A stretch of DNA of 64,000 nt from Streptomyces peucetius (GTDB taxonomy: Bacteria; Actinomycetota; Actinomycetes; Streptomycetales; Streptomycetaceae): contig NZ_CP107567.1 of assembly GCF_025854275.1 (NCBI RefSeq), forward strand, positions 372,001 through 436,000. The letters run 5' to 3'. How positions within the stretch are numbered: position 1 is the stretch's first letter; each line of letters begins with the position of its first letter. A program made the position numbers and the translations under genes. This document shows, one piece after another, positions 17,245 through 26,105 of the stretch. The notes beneath the pieces were generated by a model, which searched no databases, was not told the DNA's origin, and was given only the letters and a program-made list of their open reading frames with translations.

Positions 17245-17917
17245 GGACGACCACCAGCTCTTCCTTCTCCTCACCGGGAGCGACCAGCCCCCGGCGTTCG
17301 AGCCAGTCGGCGCGGGAGCGCAGAACGGGCCCGAAGGGAACGACCCGGCGTTCCATGACGGCGGCGTCGAGTCCGGCGCCGCGCAGCCGGTCCAGGGTGG
17401 CCCGGACCCCGCTGAGCGCCGAGTGGACCAGCAGCAGAGCACCGGACGGGTGCAGCAAGCCGGCCGCGCCGTCACAGATCCGGTCGAGCACCGCCCTGCC
17501 GTCGTGTCCCGCGTCCCAGGCGACGGCCGCACCGTGGCGCGGCACCCCGGCCCGCGGCGCGGGCACGTACGGCGGGTTGCACACGATCAGGTCGAAGCGC
17601 CGGCCCGCCGCCGGGGCCAGCAGGTCGCCGTGCAGCACACGCACCCGCTGACCGGCGCGTGCGGCATTGAGTCTGGTGGCCGCGACGGCGCGCCAGGATC
17701 TGTCGACGGCGGTGACACGGGCCCCGCGGCGGGCGGCGGCCAGCGCCAGGACTCCGGTGCCGGTTCCGACGTCGAGCACCTCGGCGCCGGGCCCGAGCGG
17801 TTCGCGTTCGAGCGCGTCGGCGAGCAGAAACGTGTCGCTCTGCGGGGCGTAGACCCCCGGGGCGAACACGAGCGCGTCCGCGCTCGTGGTCCGGTCCGCT
17901 CCGAGCACACTGGACAT
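17228..17917 (-). CDS. HemK2/MTQ2-like methyltransferase
   Basis: A 229-aa class I SAM-dependent methyltransferase: motif I EVLDVGTGTGVLALAAARRG and the NPPY motif VCNPPYVPAP of N6-adenine / glutamine-N5 methyltransferases, with an N-terminal VYAPQSDTFLLADAL typical of HemK2/MTQ2-like proteins. It may methylate a protein Gln or a small molecule. ATG 17917 is chosen because GAGGGAG lies upstream; an in-frame ATG at 18040 would add a low-complexity tail. It heads the operon with the CDGSH and diiron genes and is divergent from the epimerase gene. Confidence 0.82.
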   Translation of the reverse strand: MSSVLGADRTTSADALVFAPGVYAPQSDTFLLADALEREPLGPGAEVLDVGTGTGVLALAAARRGARVTAVDRSWRAVAATRLNAARAGQRVRVLHGDLLAPAAGRRFDLIVCNPPYVPAPRAGVPRHGAAVAWDAGHDGRAVLDRICDGAAGLLHPSGALLLVHSALSGVRATLDRLRGAGLDAAVMERRVVPFGPVLRSRADWLERRGLVAPGEEKEELVVVRAERV

Positions 17918-18066
17918 CGGCGGCTCCCTCGGCTGTCGGGCGGCCTTGGCTGCCGCCCGTTCTTGATCCCGGGTGCCCGCCGCCGCGGATTTCATCCGTT
18001 TCGGTCCCGGCGGCCCGGGGACCCGGGAATCGGCCGGCACGTTCCCCGGAACCCACGGAGTCGCTG

Positions 18067-19104
18067 ATGAGCGCGAAAACAGGACTGCGGGTGGTGGTCA
18101 CAGGGGCCACGGGAAACGTCGGCACCAGTGTGGTCGGGGCACTCGCCGCGGACTCTCGGATCGCTTCGGTCCTCGGTCTCGCACGCCGCGTCCCCGATCT
18201 GGACTTCTCACGCACGGAGTGGGCGTCCGTGGACCTCGCCCGGGAAGACGCGGGCGAGACGCTCGTACGGCAGCTCGACGGCGCGGACGCGGTGATCCAC
18301 CTCGCCTGGCGGTTCCAGCCGACGCACTCCCCCGTCACGACCTGGCAGACGAACGTCCTCGGGTCGCTGCGGCTCTTCGACGCGGTCGCCGAGGCGGGGG
18401 TGCCCGTCCTGGTGCACGCCTCGTCGGTCGGCGCCTACTCGCCCGGCCCCAAGACGGGTACGGGCGTCGACGAGTCCTGGCCGGCACACGGCTGGCCGGA
18501 CGCGGCCTACTGCCGGGAGAAGGCGTATGTGGAACGGGTGCTCGACGCCTACGAACTGCGGCACCCGGAGACACGGGTGGTACGGATCCGCCCCGCCTTC
18601 ATGTTCAAGGAGACCTCGGCGAGCGAGCAGCGCCGGATCTTCGCGGGCCGGTTCCTGCCCGGCCCGCTGCTCAACCCGGCGCTGCTCCCCTTCGTGCCCG
18701 ACCTCGAAGGGCTGCGCTTCCAGGTGATGCACACCGACGACACCGCCCGGGCCTACCTCATGGCCGTCCTCCTCGACGCACGCGGCGCGTTCAACCTGGC
18801 CGCGGAGCCGGTGATCGACGCGGGGATCCTCGGCGAGCTGCTGGGGGCCAAGGTGGTGCGGGTGCCGCAGCGGGCGGTGCACGCCGCGCTGTCGGCCGCC
18901 TGGAACCTGCGTGCCGTCCCGGCGTCGCCGCATCTGTTCGACGCCCTGCTCCGGATGCCGGTGATGAGTACCGCACGGGCCCGGGAGGAGTTGGAGTGGC
19001 AGCCCCGGCACACGGCGACGGAGGCGATCGAGGAGTTTCTGCGCGGGGTCCGCAAAGGCTCCGGCGAGCGGACGGCCCCGCTGGCAGGGCACCGGGCGCA
19101 CTGA
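18067..19104 (+). CDS. NAD-dependent epimerase/dehydratase (extended SDR)
   Basis: A 345-aa Rossmann-fold protein: VVVTGATGNVGTSVVGAL at the N-terminus, SSVGAYSPG carrying the catalytic Ser and YCREK carrying the Y-x3-K pair. The C-terminal half determines the substrate, which is unknown. ATG 18067 follows CACGGAG. It is divergent from the methyltransferase operon and convergent with the HAD gene, 25 bases apart. Confidence 0.85.
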   Translation: MSAKTGLRVVVTGATGNVGTSVVGALAADSRIASVLGLARRVPDLDFSRTEWASVDLAREDAGETLVRQLDGADAVIHLAWRFQPTHSPVTTWQTNVLGSLRLFDAVAEAGVPVLVHASSVGAYSPGPKTGTGVDESWPAHGWPDAAYCREKAYVERVLDAYELRHPETRVVRIRPAFMFKETSASEQRRIFAGRFLPGPLLNPALLPFVPDLEGLRFQVMHTDDTARAYLMAVLLDARGAFNLAAEPVIDAGILGELLGAKVVRVPQRAVHAALSAAWNLRAVPASPHLFDALLRMPVMSTARAREELEWQPRHTATEAIEEFLRGVRKGSGERTAPLAGHRAH

Positions 19105-19129
19105 GCGCGACCGGGAAAATGCGCCGGGA

Positions 19130-19795
19130 TCACGCCGGCCCGGCGAAGGGACTGTCGTCGATCTGGGCGAGCAGGTCCGCCGGATCGTCGAAGACCGCCG
19201 CCGCCCCCGCGGCCTCCAGTGCGGTACGCGGGATACCGCCGCAGAGCAGCCCCACGGCCCGCACCCCGGCCCGGGACGCGGCCTGCATGTCCCACACGGT
19301 GTCACCGACGAACACGGCGTCCGACGCCGGTACCCCGGCCAGGGCCAGGGCCTGCTCGACCGGCTCGGGTGCGGGTTTCCCCTCCTCCACGTCGTCGGCG
19401 CTCGCGGTCGCGCTGACGGCGTCGTCCGCGTCGATGGCCCGTCGCAGCGCCGCGAGCTCGGATCCGCCCGCCGAGGAGGCGAGCACCACCCGCCAGCCGT
19501 CACCGGCGAGGGCGCGCAGCAGGTCCCCGGCCTCGTCGAAGGCCGGCAGCCGGTCGAAGTACGTCGCGTAGAGGGCTTTGTGCGCGGCCTCGAGGGCGCC
19601 GTCCCGGCGGGTGTCCCGGTCGTCCCCGAGCAGATGGGCTACCAGGTCCCGGCCGGGCAGTCCGACGGAACGGTGGATGTCGTGCATGGCCACGCGGTGG
19701 CCCGCCTGGCGGAAGGCCTCCCACCAGGCGACGACATGGAGGTGGTTGGTGTCGGCCAGTGTCCCGTCGACGTCGAACACGGCGGCGCGTGCCAT
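19130..19795 (-). CDS. HAD-superfamily phosphatase
   Basis: A 221-aa beta-phosphoglucomutase-like HAD hydrolase: motif I FDVDGTLADT (Asp8, Asp10), motif II LASSAGGSEL, motif III Lys in EGKPAPEP and motif IV FVGDTVWDM. Substrate unknown; such proteins dephosphorylate sugar phosphates or nucleotides. The gene is convergent with the epimerase and lies 29 bases after the VOC gene in the same direction. Confidence 0.87.
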   Translation of the reverse strand: MARAAVFDVDGTLADTNHLHVVAWWEAFRQAGHRVAMHDIHRSVGLPGRDLVAHLLGDDRDTRRDGALEAAHKALYATYFDRLPAFDEAGDLLRALAGDGWRVVLASSAGGSELAALRRAIDADDAVSATASADDVEEGKPAPEPVEQALALAGVPASDAVFVGDTVWDMQAASRAGVRAVGLLCGGIPRTALEAAGAAAVFDDPADLLAQIDDSPFAGPA

Positions 19796-19824
19796 GGCTG
19801 CAGGTCCTTCCGGTGGCTTCCGGG

Positions 19825-20652
19825 CTACTCGGGTGCGGCGTCGTCCGTGGCCGTCACGGTGAAGATGGCTCCGTCGGGGTCGCGCAGGGTGGCCTCGGCG
19901 CCGTGCGAGGTGGTCCGTTCGCCGAGGACGCTGCCGCCGTGGCGGGTGGCGGTCCGCACGGTCTCCTCGAGGTCCTTGACCGCGAAGTGGACGTGCCAGC
20001 GCGGGTGCAGCAGCGGGCTGTCCGCCGTGCCGTCCGCGCCCGAGGTGAGCCGGGCGAGCACCCGTCCCTCGCGGTGCAGCACGACCGCGCCCTCCACGTA
20101 GCTGACCTCGCAGCAGCCCGCCCGTCCGGAGGCCCAGTCGAAGACCTCGCCGTAGAAGATCGCCGACTCGAAGGCGTCCTTGGCCAGCAGCCGGATCCAG
20201 GCGGGAGCCTTGTCACGCCAGGCCGGCCAGTCCCGCATGAGCTCGCCCTCCCACAGCCCGAAGACGGCGCCGTCCCGGTCGGCCGCCAGCACGCCGCGCC
20301 CCATCGACAGGGCGAGCGGCCCGACCGCCACAGTGCCGCTGCGCTCCCGGATGCGGGAGGCGGTCCGGTCCGCGTCCTCGACGGCGAAGTAGGGCGTCCA
20401 CGCGACGGCCACCGTCAGCGCCGGGGCCAGCGCGCCGATACCGGCGACCGGCATGCCGTCGACGACGGCGACCCTGAACTGGTCGCCCAGCCGGCCCTTG
20501 CGGAACCTCCAGCCGAGCACCGCTCCGTAGAAGTCCTGGGCCGCCTGCAGATCGCGGGCCATGAGGCTGACCCAGCAGGGCGCCCCGAACACAGCGGCGG
20601 ACGCGGCCGCATGGGCGGTCGCCGTCGGGGTCGAGTTCTCGTTCATCACCAT
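19825..20652 (-). CDS. two-domain VOC (glyoxalase-like) protein
   Basis: A 275-aa protein with two vicinal-oxygen-chelate repeats: the first from APCWVSLMARDLQAAQDFYGAVLGW, the second from IRLLAKDAFESAIFYGEVFDW, ending LRDPDGAIFTVTA. Family members bind metals and act in detoxification or antibiotic resistance. ATG 20652 (MVMNEN) was chosen; ATG 20646 is equally possible, and neither has a strong ribosome site. Confidence 0.82.
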   Translation of the reverse strand: MVMNENSTPTATAHAAASAAVFGAPCWVSLMARDLQAAQDFYGAVLGWRFRKGRLGDQFRVAVVDGMPVAGIGALAPALTVAVAWTPYFAVEDADRTASRIRERSGTVAVGPLALSMGRGVLAADRDGAVFGLWEGELMRDWPAWRDKAPAWIRLLAKDAFESAIFYGEVFDWASGRAGCCEVSYVEGAVVLHREGRVLARLTSGADGTADSPLLHPRWHVHFAVKDLEETVRTATRHGGSVLGERTTSHGAEATLRDPDGAIFTVTATDDAAPE

Positions 20653-20911
20653 GTCCGGCGGTCGGGGACGGTTCGTGCGGGGCCGGTTCCATGTTCCTCC
20701 TCCGGGAGCCGACCTGCGAACGCGACGGTCACGGTACGTGTTCATGCGGTGCCACCCGGCACGTCCCCAGTTGCTTCTTCCCTGTGCAGCGGGTGCCCGG
20801 CGCGCGGCGTCCGTAACCCCCGGCCCGGGGGCCGTCCGCGCGCCGGGCACCCGCGGGAGGGGTGTCGCGAGCCCTCCGTATGCCGGGCGTCGCAGGGGGT
20901 AGCCGCAGTGC

Positions 20912-21304
20912 ATGACTGTTGAGAAGACCAGCGTCCTCGTCCTCGACGCCGCCGAACCCATGACACTGGCGGAGTTCTACGCAGGGCTGTTCGGCGCGGA
21001 GATACGCGTCGGCAGCGACCCCGATTTCATCGAGGTCGTCGGTCACGGCGGCGTGCGTCTGGCGATGCGCCGCGACCACGGCTACGCGCCGCCCAGCTGG
21101 CCGCGGCCGGAGGACTCCCAGCAAGCGCATCTGCGCATCCTCGTCGGCCGCGGCGACCTGGACGCGGCGGAGCGGGAGGCGGTCGGGCTGGGGGCCCGGC
21201 CGGTCGACACCAACAACCGGCGCGGGCCCCACGAGGAACGCGTCTTCTCCGACCCGGCGGGCCACTCCTTCTCCCTGTCGGTGTCCCCGGCGCCCGCCGG
21301 GTAG
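20912..21304 (+). CDS. single-domain VOC family protein
   Basis: A 130-aa protein with one VOC repeat pair: LDAAEPMTLAEFYAGLFGAEI, HLRILVGRGDLDAAEREAV and FSDPAGHSFSLSV. Metal ligands are not all obvious. It is divergent from the two-domain VOC gene and convergent with the DJ-1/PfpI gene (11 bases between stops). A weak sigma-B-like box (GTAT-N15-GGGTAG, ending at 20902) lies just before the start. Confidence 0.82.
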   Translation: MTVEKTSVLVLDAAEPMTLAEFYAGLFGAEIRVGSDPDFIEVVGHGGVRLAMRRDHGYAPPSWPRPEDSQQAHLRILVGRGDLDAAEREAVGLGARPVDTNNRRGPHEERVFSDPAGHSFSLSVSPAPAG

Positions 21305-21315
21305 CGGCGCCCCGG

Positions 21316-22020
21316 TCAGCGGCCCGCCAGCGCCTCCACCACGCGCTGCGCGGTGTCCGCGCTCGACTGCGGGTTCTGCCCGGTGATCAGGTTGCCGTCG
21401 ACGACGACCCGGCTCGCCCAGGCGTCACCCGGCAGTACCACCGCGCCGAGGTCCCGCAGCCGCGACTCGACCAGGTACGGCGACGCGTCGCCGAGGCCGC
21501 CCTGCTGCTCCTCCTCGTCGCTGAACACCGTCAGCTCACGCCCGGCGAAGGTGAAGGAACCGTCCGCCTTCACGGCGCTGAGCAGCGCCGCCGGGCCGTG
21601 GCAGAGCGCCGCGACGATCTTTCCGCTCCCGTCGGCTTCGCTCAGCAGCCGGCCGAGGTCCGTGCTGACCGCGAGGTCGGCCATCGGCGCGTGGCCGCCG
21701 GGGATGTACACGGCGTCGTAGTCGGCCACCGACACGGCGGAGAGGTCGGCCGGCCGGGCGAGTTCGGCGTCGAGGGAGTCCAGGTACGCCCGGAACCTCT
21801 CGGCGTCCGCCTCCTCGACCCCGCCGCGCTCGTCGAGGCTGATGGGGTCCACGGTCGGCCGGACGCCGCCCGGCGTCGCGATGTCCACTTCGTGGCCCGC
21901 GGCCCGGAGCACCTCGTGCGACGCGGCCAGCTCCTCGGCCCAGAAGCCGGTGGGGTGGCTGGTGCCGTCGGACAGCTTCAGGCTGTCGGCGCCGGAAACG
22001 ACCATGAGGATCTTCGACAT
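21316..22020 (-). CDS. DJ-1/PfpI-family protein (Hsp31-like)
   Basis: A 234-aa class I glutamine-amidotransferase-like protein: nucleophile elbow AALCHGPAALL (Cys140) and the acidic residue in FWAEEL (near Glu29), with YIPGGHAPMADL preceding. Hsp31-type members act as chaperones or glyoxalase III. It is divergent from a LysR gene, a common arrangement in which the regulator controls the neighbour. Confidence 0.87.
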   Translation of the reverse strand: MSKILMVVSGADSLKLSDGTSHPTGFWAEELAASHEVLRAAGHEVDIATPGGVRPTVDPISLDERGGVEEADAERFRAYLDSLDAELARPADLSAVSVADYDAVYIPGGHAPMADLAVSTDLGRLLSEADGSGKIVAALCHGPAALLSAVKADGSFTFAGRELTVFSDEEEQQGGLGDASPYLVESRLRDLGAVVLPGDAWASRVVVDGNLITGQNPQSSADTAQRVVEALAGR

Positions 22021-22134
22021 GGAGAGTCCTTACTGCTTCGCTCGGAACTGTTGAGACTTCGATCGGCTGCCGTTGCAGTGTCGAGGGGACAACACCAGCT
22101 TTGCCCCGGCTCCATCCGCGGGCATCATGAGCGT

Positions 22135-22150
22135 CATAAGCATTCTTATG
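22135..22150. promoter_or_regulatory. inverted repeat, candidate LysR operator
   Basis: CATAAGCATTCTTATG: perfect 6-bp arms with a 4-bp centre, AT-rich in a GC-rich setting. It lies between the divergent DJ-1 and LysR genes, 13 bases before the LysR start. Confidence 0.6.
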
Positions 22151-22163
22151 GAACGGGTGTTGC

Positions 22164-23069
22164 GTGCCGGGTCTGGATCTGCTGTCGACCTTCGTGGAGA
22201 TCTACCGCTGCGGGTCGCTGTCCGCGGCCGCCGAGCGGCTGGGGCTGACCCAGCCGGCGGTGACCGGCCAGCTGGCGAGGCTTGAGGAGCAGCTCGGCGA
22301 GCAGCTGTTCGTCCGCTCCCGGAAGGGCGTCACCCCCACGGCCCACGCGGCCGACCTCGCCGCGCGCATCGGCACGCATCTCGACGAGCTGCGTGCGGCA
22401 CTGGAGCCGTCGGCAGCGGGGGCGGCGCATGTAGGGACCGTACGGATCGGGGGGCCCGGGGAGCTGATGGCGCTGCGGGTCCTGCCCACCCTCGCCCCGC
22501 TGACGACCCGCGGGCTGCGGGTCCATGTCACGCTGGGCCTCGCCAAGGACCTGCTTGCCGCCCTCGCGGCCGGGCAGGTGGACCTGGTGGTGTCCTCCGT
22601 CAGGCCGGCGCAGCAGGACATCGCGGCCACCCCCCTCGTCGACGAGGAGTTCGTCCTGGTCGGCCCGCCGTCCCTGGCCCGCAGCGTCGACGGTGCCCGG
22701 CTGGCCGACGACCCGGTGGACGCTCTCGCGCATCTCCCGCTGGTCGGCTACGCGGACGACCTGCCGATCGTGCGCCGCTACTGGCTGAGCGAGTTCAACC
22801 GCCGGCCGCCGAACCACATCGCCGTGATCGTGCCGGACCTGCGCGCCGTTCTGGCCGCGGTCGTCGCGGGCGCGGGGGTGAGTGCGCTCCCCCGTTACCT
22901 CGCCGAGCCTGCGCTCTCCGCGGGGTCCGTGGAGCTGCTCCACGAGCCCGCCGCCCCACCGCTCAACACGCTCTACCTGGCCACACGGACCGGAGCTCTC
23001 GTCCATCCGCCGCTGGCCCTGGTCCACGACCACCTCCGCAGCCGGGCCCACGCGTGGGGCGCGCTGTGA
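22164..23069 (+). CDS. LysR-family transcriptional regulator
   Basis: A 301-aa LTTR: N-terminal winged helix (LSTFVEIYRCGSLSAAAERL, GLTQPAVTGQLARLEEQLG, LFVRSRKGVTPT) and a periplasmic-binding-like effector domain from about 90. GTG 22164 was used. It is divergent from the DJ-1-like gene with a palindrome between them, so it probably regulates that gene and itself. The effector is unknown. Confidence 0.92.
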   Translation: MPGLDLLSTFVEIYRCGSLSAAAERLGLTQPAVTGQLARLEEQLGEQLFVRSRKGVTPTAHAADLAARIGTHLDELRAALEPSAAGAAHVGTVRIGGPGELMALRVLPTLAPLTTRGLRVHVTLGLAKDLLAALAAGQVDLVVSSVRPAQQDIAATPLVDEEFVLVGPPSLARSVDGARLADDPVDALAHLPLVGYADDLPIVRRYWLSEFNRRPPNHIAVIVPDLRAVLAAVVAGAGVSALPRYLAEPALSAGSVELLHEPAAPPLNTLYLATRTGALVHPPLALVHDHLRSRAHAWGAL

Positions 23070-23238
23070 AAGCGCGCAATACCTGTTGATGAAGGGGCAG
23101 TTGGTGCGGCTGCACCGTGGCTGAAAGCCGACATGCGCGGCCGGTGCGGCCGGACGTTCACCTGTACCGCCGTCCCGGTGCTCCCTAGCATGTGGACCCC
23201 ACACAACCGGGATCTCCATCGACGCGGGTGAGGACTGG

Positions 23239-24048
23239 ATGCAGAGCTCGTGGCGCCCCGACGCCATCGACACCAAGGTGCCCAGTGTGGCACGTATGTA
23301 CGACTACTTCCTGGGGGGCGACGACAATTACCAGTCGGACCGCGAAGCTTGTGAAGAACTGCTGAAGCAGGTCCCCAGTTCCAGGACGCTCGCCGTCAAC
23401 AACCGCAACTTCCTGCGGCGTGTCGTACGGACGCTGGCGACCGAGTACGGGATCCGCCAGTTCATCGACCACGGGTCCGGCCTGCCGACACAGGACAACG
23501 TCCACCAGGTCGCGCAGGCGGTCGACCCGGAGTCGAGGGTCGTGTACGTCGACAACGACCCGATCGTCCTCGCGCACGGTCGCGCGCTGCTCGACGAGAA
23601 CGACCGCACCACGGTCATCCAGGCCGACATGCGCGACACCGACGGCATCTTCGCTCACGAGGAGACCCGGCGGCTGATCGACTTCAGCAAGCCGGTCGCG
23701 GCCCTGTTCGTATCGGTGATGCACTGCATTCCGGACAAGGACGACCCGGCCGCACTGGTGCGGCGGGTCGCGGAACGGCTGGCGCCCGGCAGCTTCCTGG
23801 TCGTCTGCCAACTGGTGAGCGACCGGCCCGAGATCCGCCAGTTCGTCACCGACTTCATGGCGCAGGCCACCGACAACCACTGGGGCAGGGTGCGCGAGGA
23901 GCACGAGGTCGCCGCGTATCTGGACGGCCTGGAGATCCTCGAGCCGGGGCTCGTGGAGGTCTCCACCTGGCGGCCGGACACCGATCTGGCGCCGGTGCAG
24001 CAGACCGACGAATGGATCGAGTGGGGCGGCGTCGCGCGTCTGCCGTGA
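23239..24048 (+). CDS. DUF574 / Methyltransf_19 SAM-dependent methyltransferase
   Basis: A 269-aa protein of the actinobacterial Methyltransf_19 (DUF574) family, recognised by VARMYDYFLGGDDNYQSDRE, FIDHGSGLPTQDNVHQVAQ and VYVDNDPIVLAHGRALL. The SAM-binding fold is intact. The family is greatly expanded in Streptomyces and its substrates are unknown. A strong bidirectional hairpin follows. Confidence 0.9.
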   Translation: MQSSWRPDAIDTKVPSVARMYDYFLGGDDNYQSDREACEELLKQVPSSRTLAVNNRNFLRRVVRTLATEYGIRQFIDHGSGLPTQDNVHQVAQAVDPESRVVYVDNDPIVLAHGRALLDENDRTTVIQADMRDTDGIFAHEETRRLIDFSKPVAALFVSVMHCIPDKDDPAALVRRVAERLAPGSFLVVCQLVSDRPEIRQFVTDFMAQATDNHWGRVREEHEVAAYLDGLEILEPGLVEVSTWRPDTDLAPVQQTDEWIEWGGVARLP

Positions 24049-24070
24049 CGGGCGGCGCGTTCCGCGGAAC

Positions 24071-24126
24071 GACGGCTGCGGCCCGGTGAGGTGCCCGAAG
24101 AGGCATCGCACCGGGCCGCAGCCGTC
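24071..24126. terminator. bidirectional terminator
   Basis: A perfect 18-bp stem: GACGGCTGCGGCCCGGTG (24071-24088) pairs with 24109-24126 across a 20-base loop that can itself fold. It separates the convergent methyltransferase and XRE genes. Confidence 0.85.
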
Positions 24127-24135
24127 GCCGCGTCC

Positions 24136-25038
24136 TTACAGGGACGTGAGGCGCTGCCGGATCAGTTCCAACGACTGCTTGGGCGTGAGGGCGCAGGCGC
24201 CGAGGCGGTCCAGCATGTCGCGGTACTGCTCGACCGCCTGGGGCTTCTGGCTGAAGGTGCTGTCGGTGAGGTGCTCGATGTAGACCGCGTCCTTCAGGTC
24301 GCTCAGGGCGAAGCGCAGATAGGTCACGCCCGTACCGACGCCCACCGAGGCGGTCACCTCCAGCGGTGCGATCTGCAGCGTCACCCGCGGCCGCTCCATC
24401 ATCGAGACGAGATGCAGCAGTTGCTCACGCATCACATGGGGCCCGCCCACGGAGCGCATCAGCACGGACTCGTCGATCACGGCCCACAGGCGCGGCGCGT
24501 CCGGCTGATCGAGCTGCCGCTGGCGCTCCTGCCGGAGTTCCACCCTGCGCTGCACCTCGTGCATGAGGAGGTGCCCGGGGCCGGAGCGGACGACCGCGTC
24601 CGTGTACGCCGGTGTCTGCAGCAGTCCCGGCACATAGAACGGCTCGTAGGTACGGATGGTCGCCGCGGCGCCCTCGAGGGCGACCAGCGGCTCGAAGAAG
24701 TCGGAGAGGACGTCGCTGAAGGAGCGCCACCAGTCGGACTGCCGCGACTGGGAGACGAGCCGCATGAATTCGGCGGCCTGCTCCTGGGCCTCGACACCGT
24801 AGAGTTCCAGGAGGGCCTTGGCGTCAGCCGGCTTGCAGCCGTGGCGGCCGAGTTCGATCCGGCTGGTCTTGGAACGGGAGAAGCCCAGCCGGGAGTCGAC
24901 GTCCGCCGGGTCCAGCCCGGCACTAACCCTCAGTTCCCGCAGTTTGCCGCCGAGGATGAGCTTCAGTGCGGTCGGGTTGTTCTCGACCGATCCCAACGAC
25001 CGGACGAACAACGACGGACTCGGTTCGGCTGCAGCCAT
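24136..25038 (-). CDS. XRE-family regulator with DUF5753 domain
   Basis: A 300-aa protein: N-terminal helix-turn-helix (KLRELRVSAGLDPADVDSRLGFSRSKTSRIELGRH, residues about 31-65) and a C-terminal DUF5753 domain with FYVPGLLQTPAYTDAVV. In Streptomyces these are usually paired with a DUF397 gene, as here (at 25128), and control differentiation or antibiotic production; the DUF397 protein is thought to antagonise the regulator. ATG 25038 is preceded by CAGGAG. Confidence 0.9.
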   Translation of the reverse strand: MAAAEPSPSLFVRSLGSVENNPTALKLILGGKLRELRVSAGLDPADVDSRLGFSRSKTSRIELGRHGCKPADAKALLELYGVEAQEQAAEFMRLVSQSRQSDWWRSFSDVLSDFFEPLVALEGAAATIRTYEPFYVPGLLQTPAYTDAVVRSGPGHLLMHEVQRRVELRQERQRQLDQPDAPRLWAVIDESVLMRSVGGPHVMREQLLHLVSMMERPRVTLQIAPLEVTASVGVGTGVTYLRFALSDLKDAVYIEHLTDSTFSQKPQAVEQYRDMLDRLGACALTPKQSLELIRQRLTSL

Positions 25039-25127
25039 CGGGCGCTCCTGCGGGGAATAGGGACGACGACAGTATCCAGCACTCCCGCGCCGAAGCCATG
25101 GGATAGTCGCCGACCCGACGGCGATTC

Positions 25128-25397
25128 TCAGCCGATTACCGAGCCGAAGCCCCCTGCGCCGGCGCATGCCACGAAGCCCGCGAACTCGTCGCGTGTGCAG
25201 ACGAGCGCCGGCCCCTGCGGGTCCCAGGAGTCGCGGACGGCGATCCGGTCGCCCGGAAGCACCGCCATCTCCACGCAGTTGCCGGTGGCGTTGCTGTGAC
25301 TGCTCTTGATCCAGGCAACCGACTCCAGGGCACTGGCCTGCATTCCGTTGAAGAACTCCACTCGGGTCAACTCCTCATTGTTCGCACGGATGTTCAC
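25128..25397 (-). CDS. DUF397-family protein
   Basis: A small protein (89 aa from GTG 25397) with the DUF397 signature WIKSSHSNATGNCVEMAV, VRDSWDPQGPALV and DEFAGFV. GTG 25361 has a better ribosome site (GAGGAG, 9-base spacing) and would give 77 aa; I cannot decide between them. The gene precedes the XRE gene in the same direction, the typical regulator/antagonist pair. Confidence 0.85.
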   Translation of the reverse strand: MNIRANNEELTRVEFFNGMQASALESVAWIKSSHSNATGNCVEMAVLPGDRIAVRDSWDPQGPALVCTRDEFAGFVACAGAGGFGSVIG

Positions 25398-25410
25398 CGG
25401 GATCTCGCCA

Positions 25411-25433
25411 CTGCAATCCCAGCTGCAATTGCA
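25411..25433. promoter_or_regulatory. CTGCAAT repeats, candidate XRE operator
   Basis: CTGCAAT occurs at 25411-25417 and 25423-25429, 12 bp apart, and the second copy is part of the palindrome TGCAATTGCA (25424-25433). It lies between the divergent DUF397 and ATPase genes. Confidence 0.4.
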
Positions 25434-25457
25434 TCATCGGTCGTGCTCGACAATACT
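25429..25457 (+). promoter_or_regulatory. candidate housekeeping promoter of the ATPase gene
   Basis: TTGCAT (25429-25434), 17-base spacer, AATACT (25452-25457). Reasonable match to TTGACA-N17-TATAAT, 50 bases upstream of GTG 25507. Confidence 0.45.
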
Positions 25458-25506
25458 CGCTCTGCCTCTGCTGTCGAACGGCAATGCCCGCAGGGAGACA
25501 TGACCA

Positions 25507-26076
25507 GTGACGACGCACCTGCCGGCCCTCCCGGGAAACGACGCCGGACATGCGGGCCGGGGGCGGTCCGGGCGATCTGGCGTGAAATCTCCGCCCGGCG
25601 CGCCCGTCTCCGGCCAACCGGAGCGGGCCCTGCACGTGGCGGGCGCCCGCCGCGGCTTCTCCGTGTGCGCACTGGACGGCGGTCCCCAAAGCGCGGGCCG
25701 GGCAAGGAAGTTCGCCGTACACACACTCCGCGAGTGGGCGCTGCAGTCGGTCGCGGAGGATGTCGAACTGGTCGTCAGCGAGCTGGTGGGCAACGCCGTA
25801 CGGCACGCCCTGCCGTCCGCCCGGCCGGTCCCGGACCATCAGCCGGTCCGGCTCACCCTCCTGCGGTACACCCGCCGGCTCGTCTGTGCCGTCACCGACC
25901 CCAGTCCTGCCCCGCCGCGCCTGCGCGACCCCGGCTCCGAGACGGCGGGGGGCCGTGGACTGATCCTGGTCAGCGCGCTGAGCGACACCTGGTCCTGGCG
26001 CCCGGCGCCCCCTCGGGGCAAGACGGTCTGGGCCAGCCTGCCCCTCCCCCTGCCGCAGCGGCACCGTACCCTCTGA
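25507..26076 (+). CDS. RsbW-like ATP-binding regulatory protein
   Basis: A 189-aa protein. The first ~40 residues are low-complexity; the rest is a GHKL ATPase fold with N box VVSELVGNAVRHA (Glu92, Asn96), AVTDPSPAPPR at the G1 position and GGRGLILVSALSDTW. It is not next to a sigma factor, as is common for the many Streptomyces orphan ATPases beside XRE/DUF397 genes. GTG 25507 has GGGAG upstream. Confidence 0.8.
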   Translation: MTTHLPALPGNDAGHAGRGRSGRSGVKSPPGAPVSGQPERALHVAGARRGFSVCALDGGPQSAGRARKFAVHTLREWALQSVAEDVELVVSELVGNAVRHALPSARPVPDHQPVRLTLLRYTRRLVCAVTDPSPAPPRLRDPGSETAGGRGLILVSALSDTWSWRPAPPRGKTVWASLPLPLPQRHRTL

Positions 26077-26105
26077 CGGCCGGCCGGCCCCGGCCGGCGA
26101 GGCGC

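Noticed and set aside
17998..18023. GTTT-N16-GGGACC as a sigma-B-type promoter for the epimerase gene
   Set aside because: Only the GGG of the -10 matches; in such GC-rich DNA this is expected by chance.
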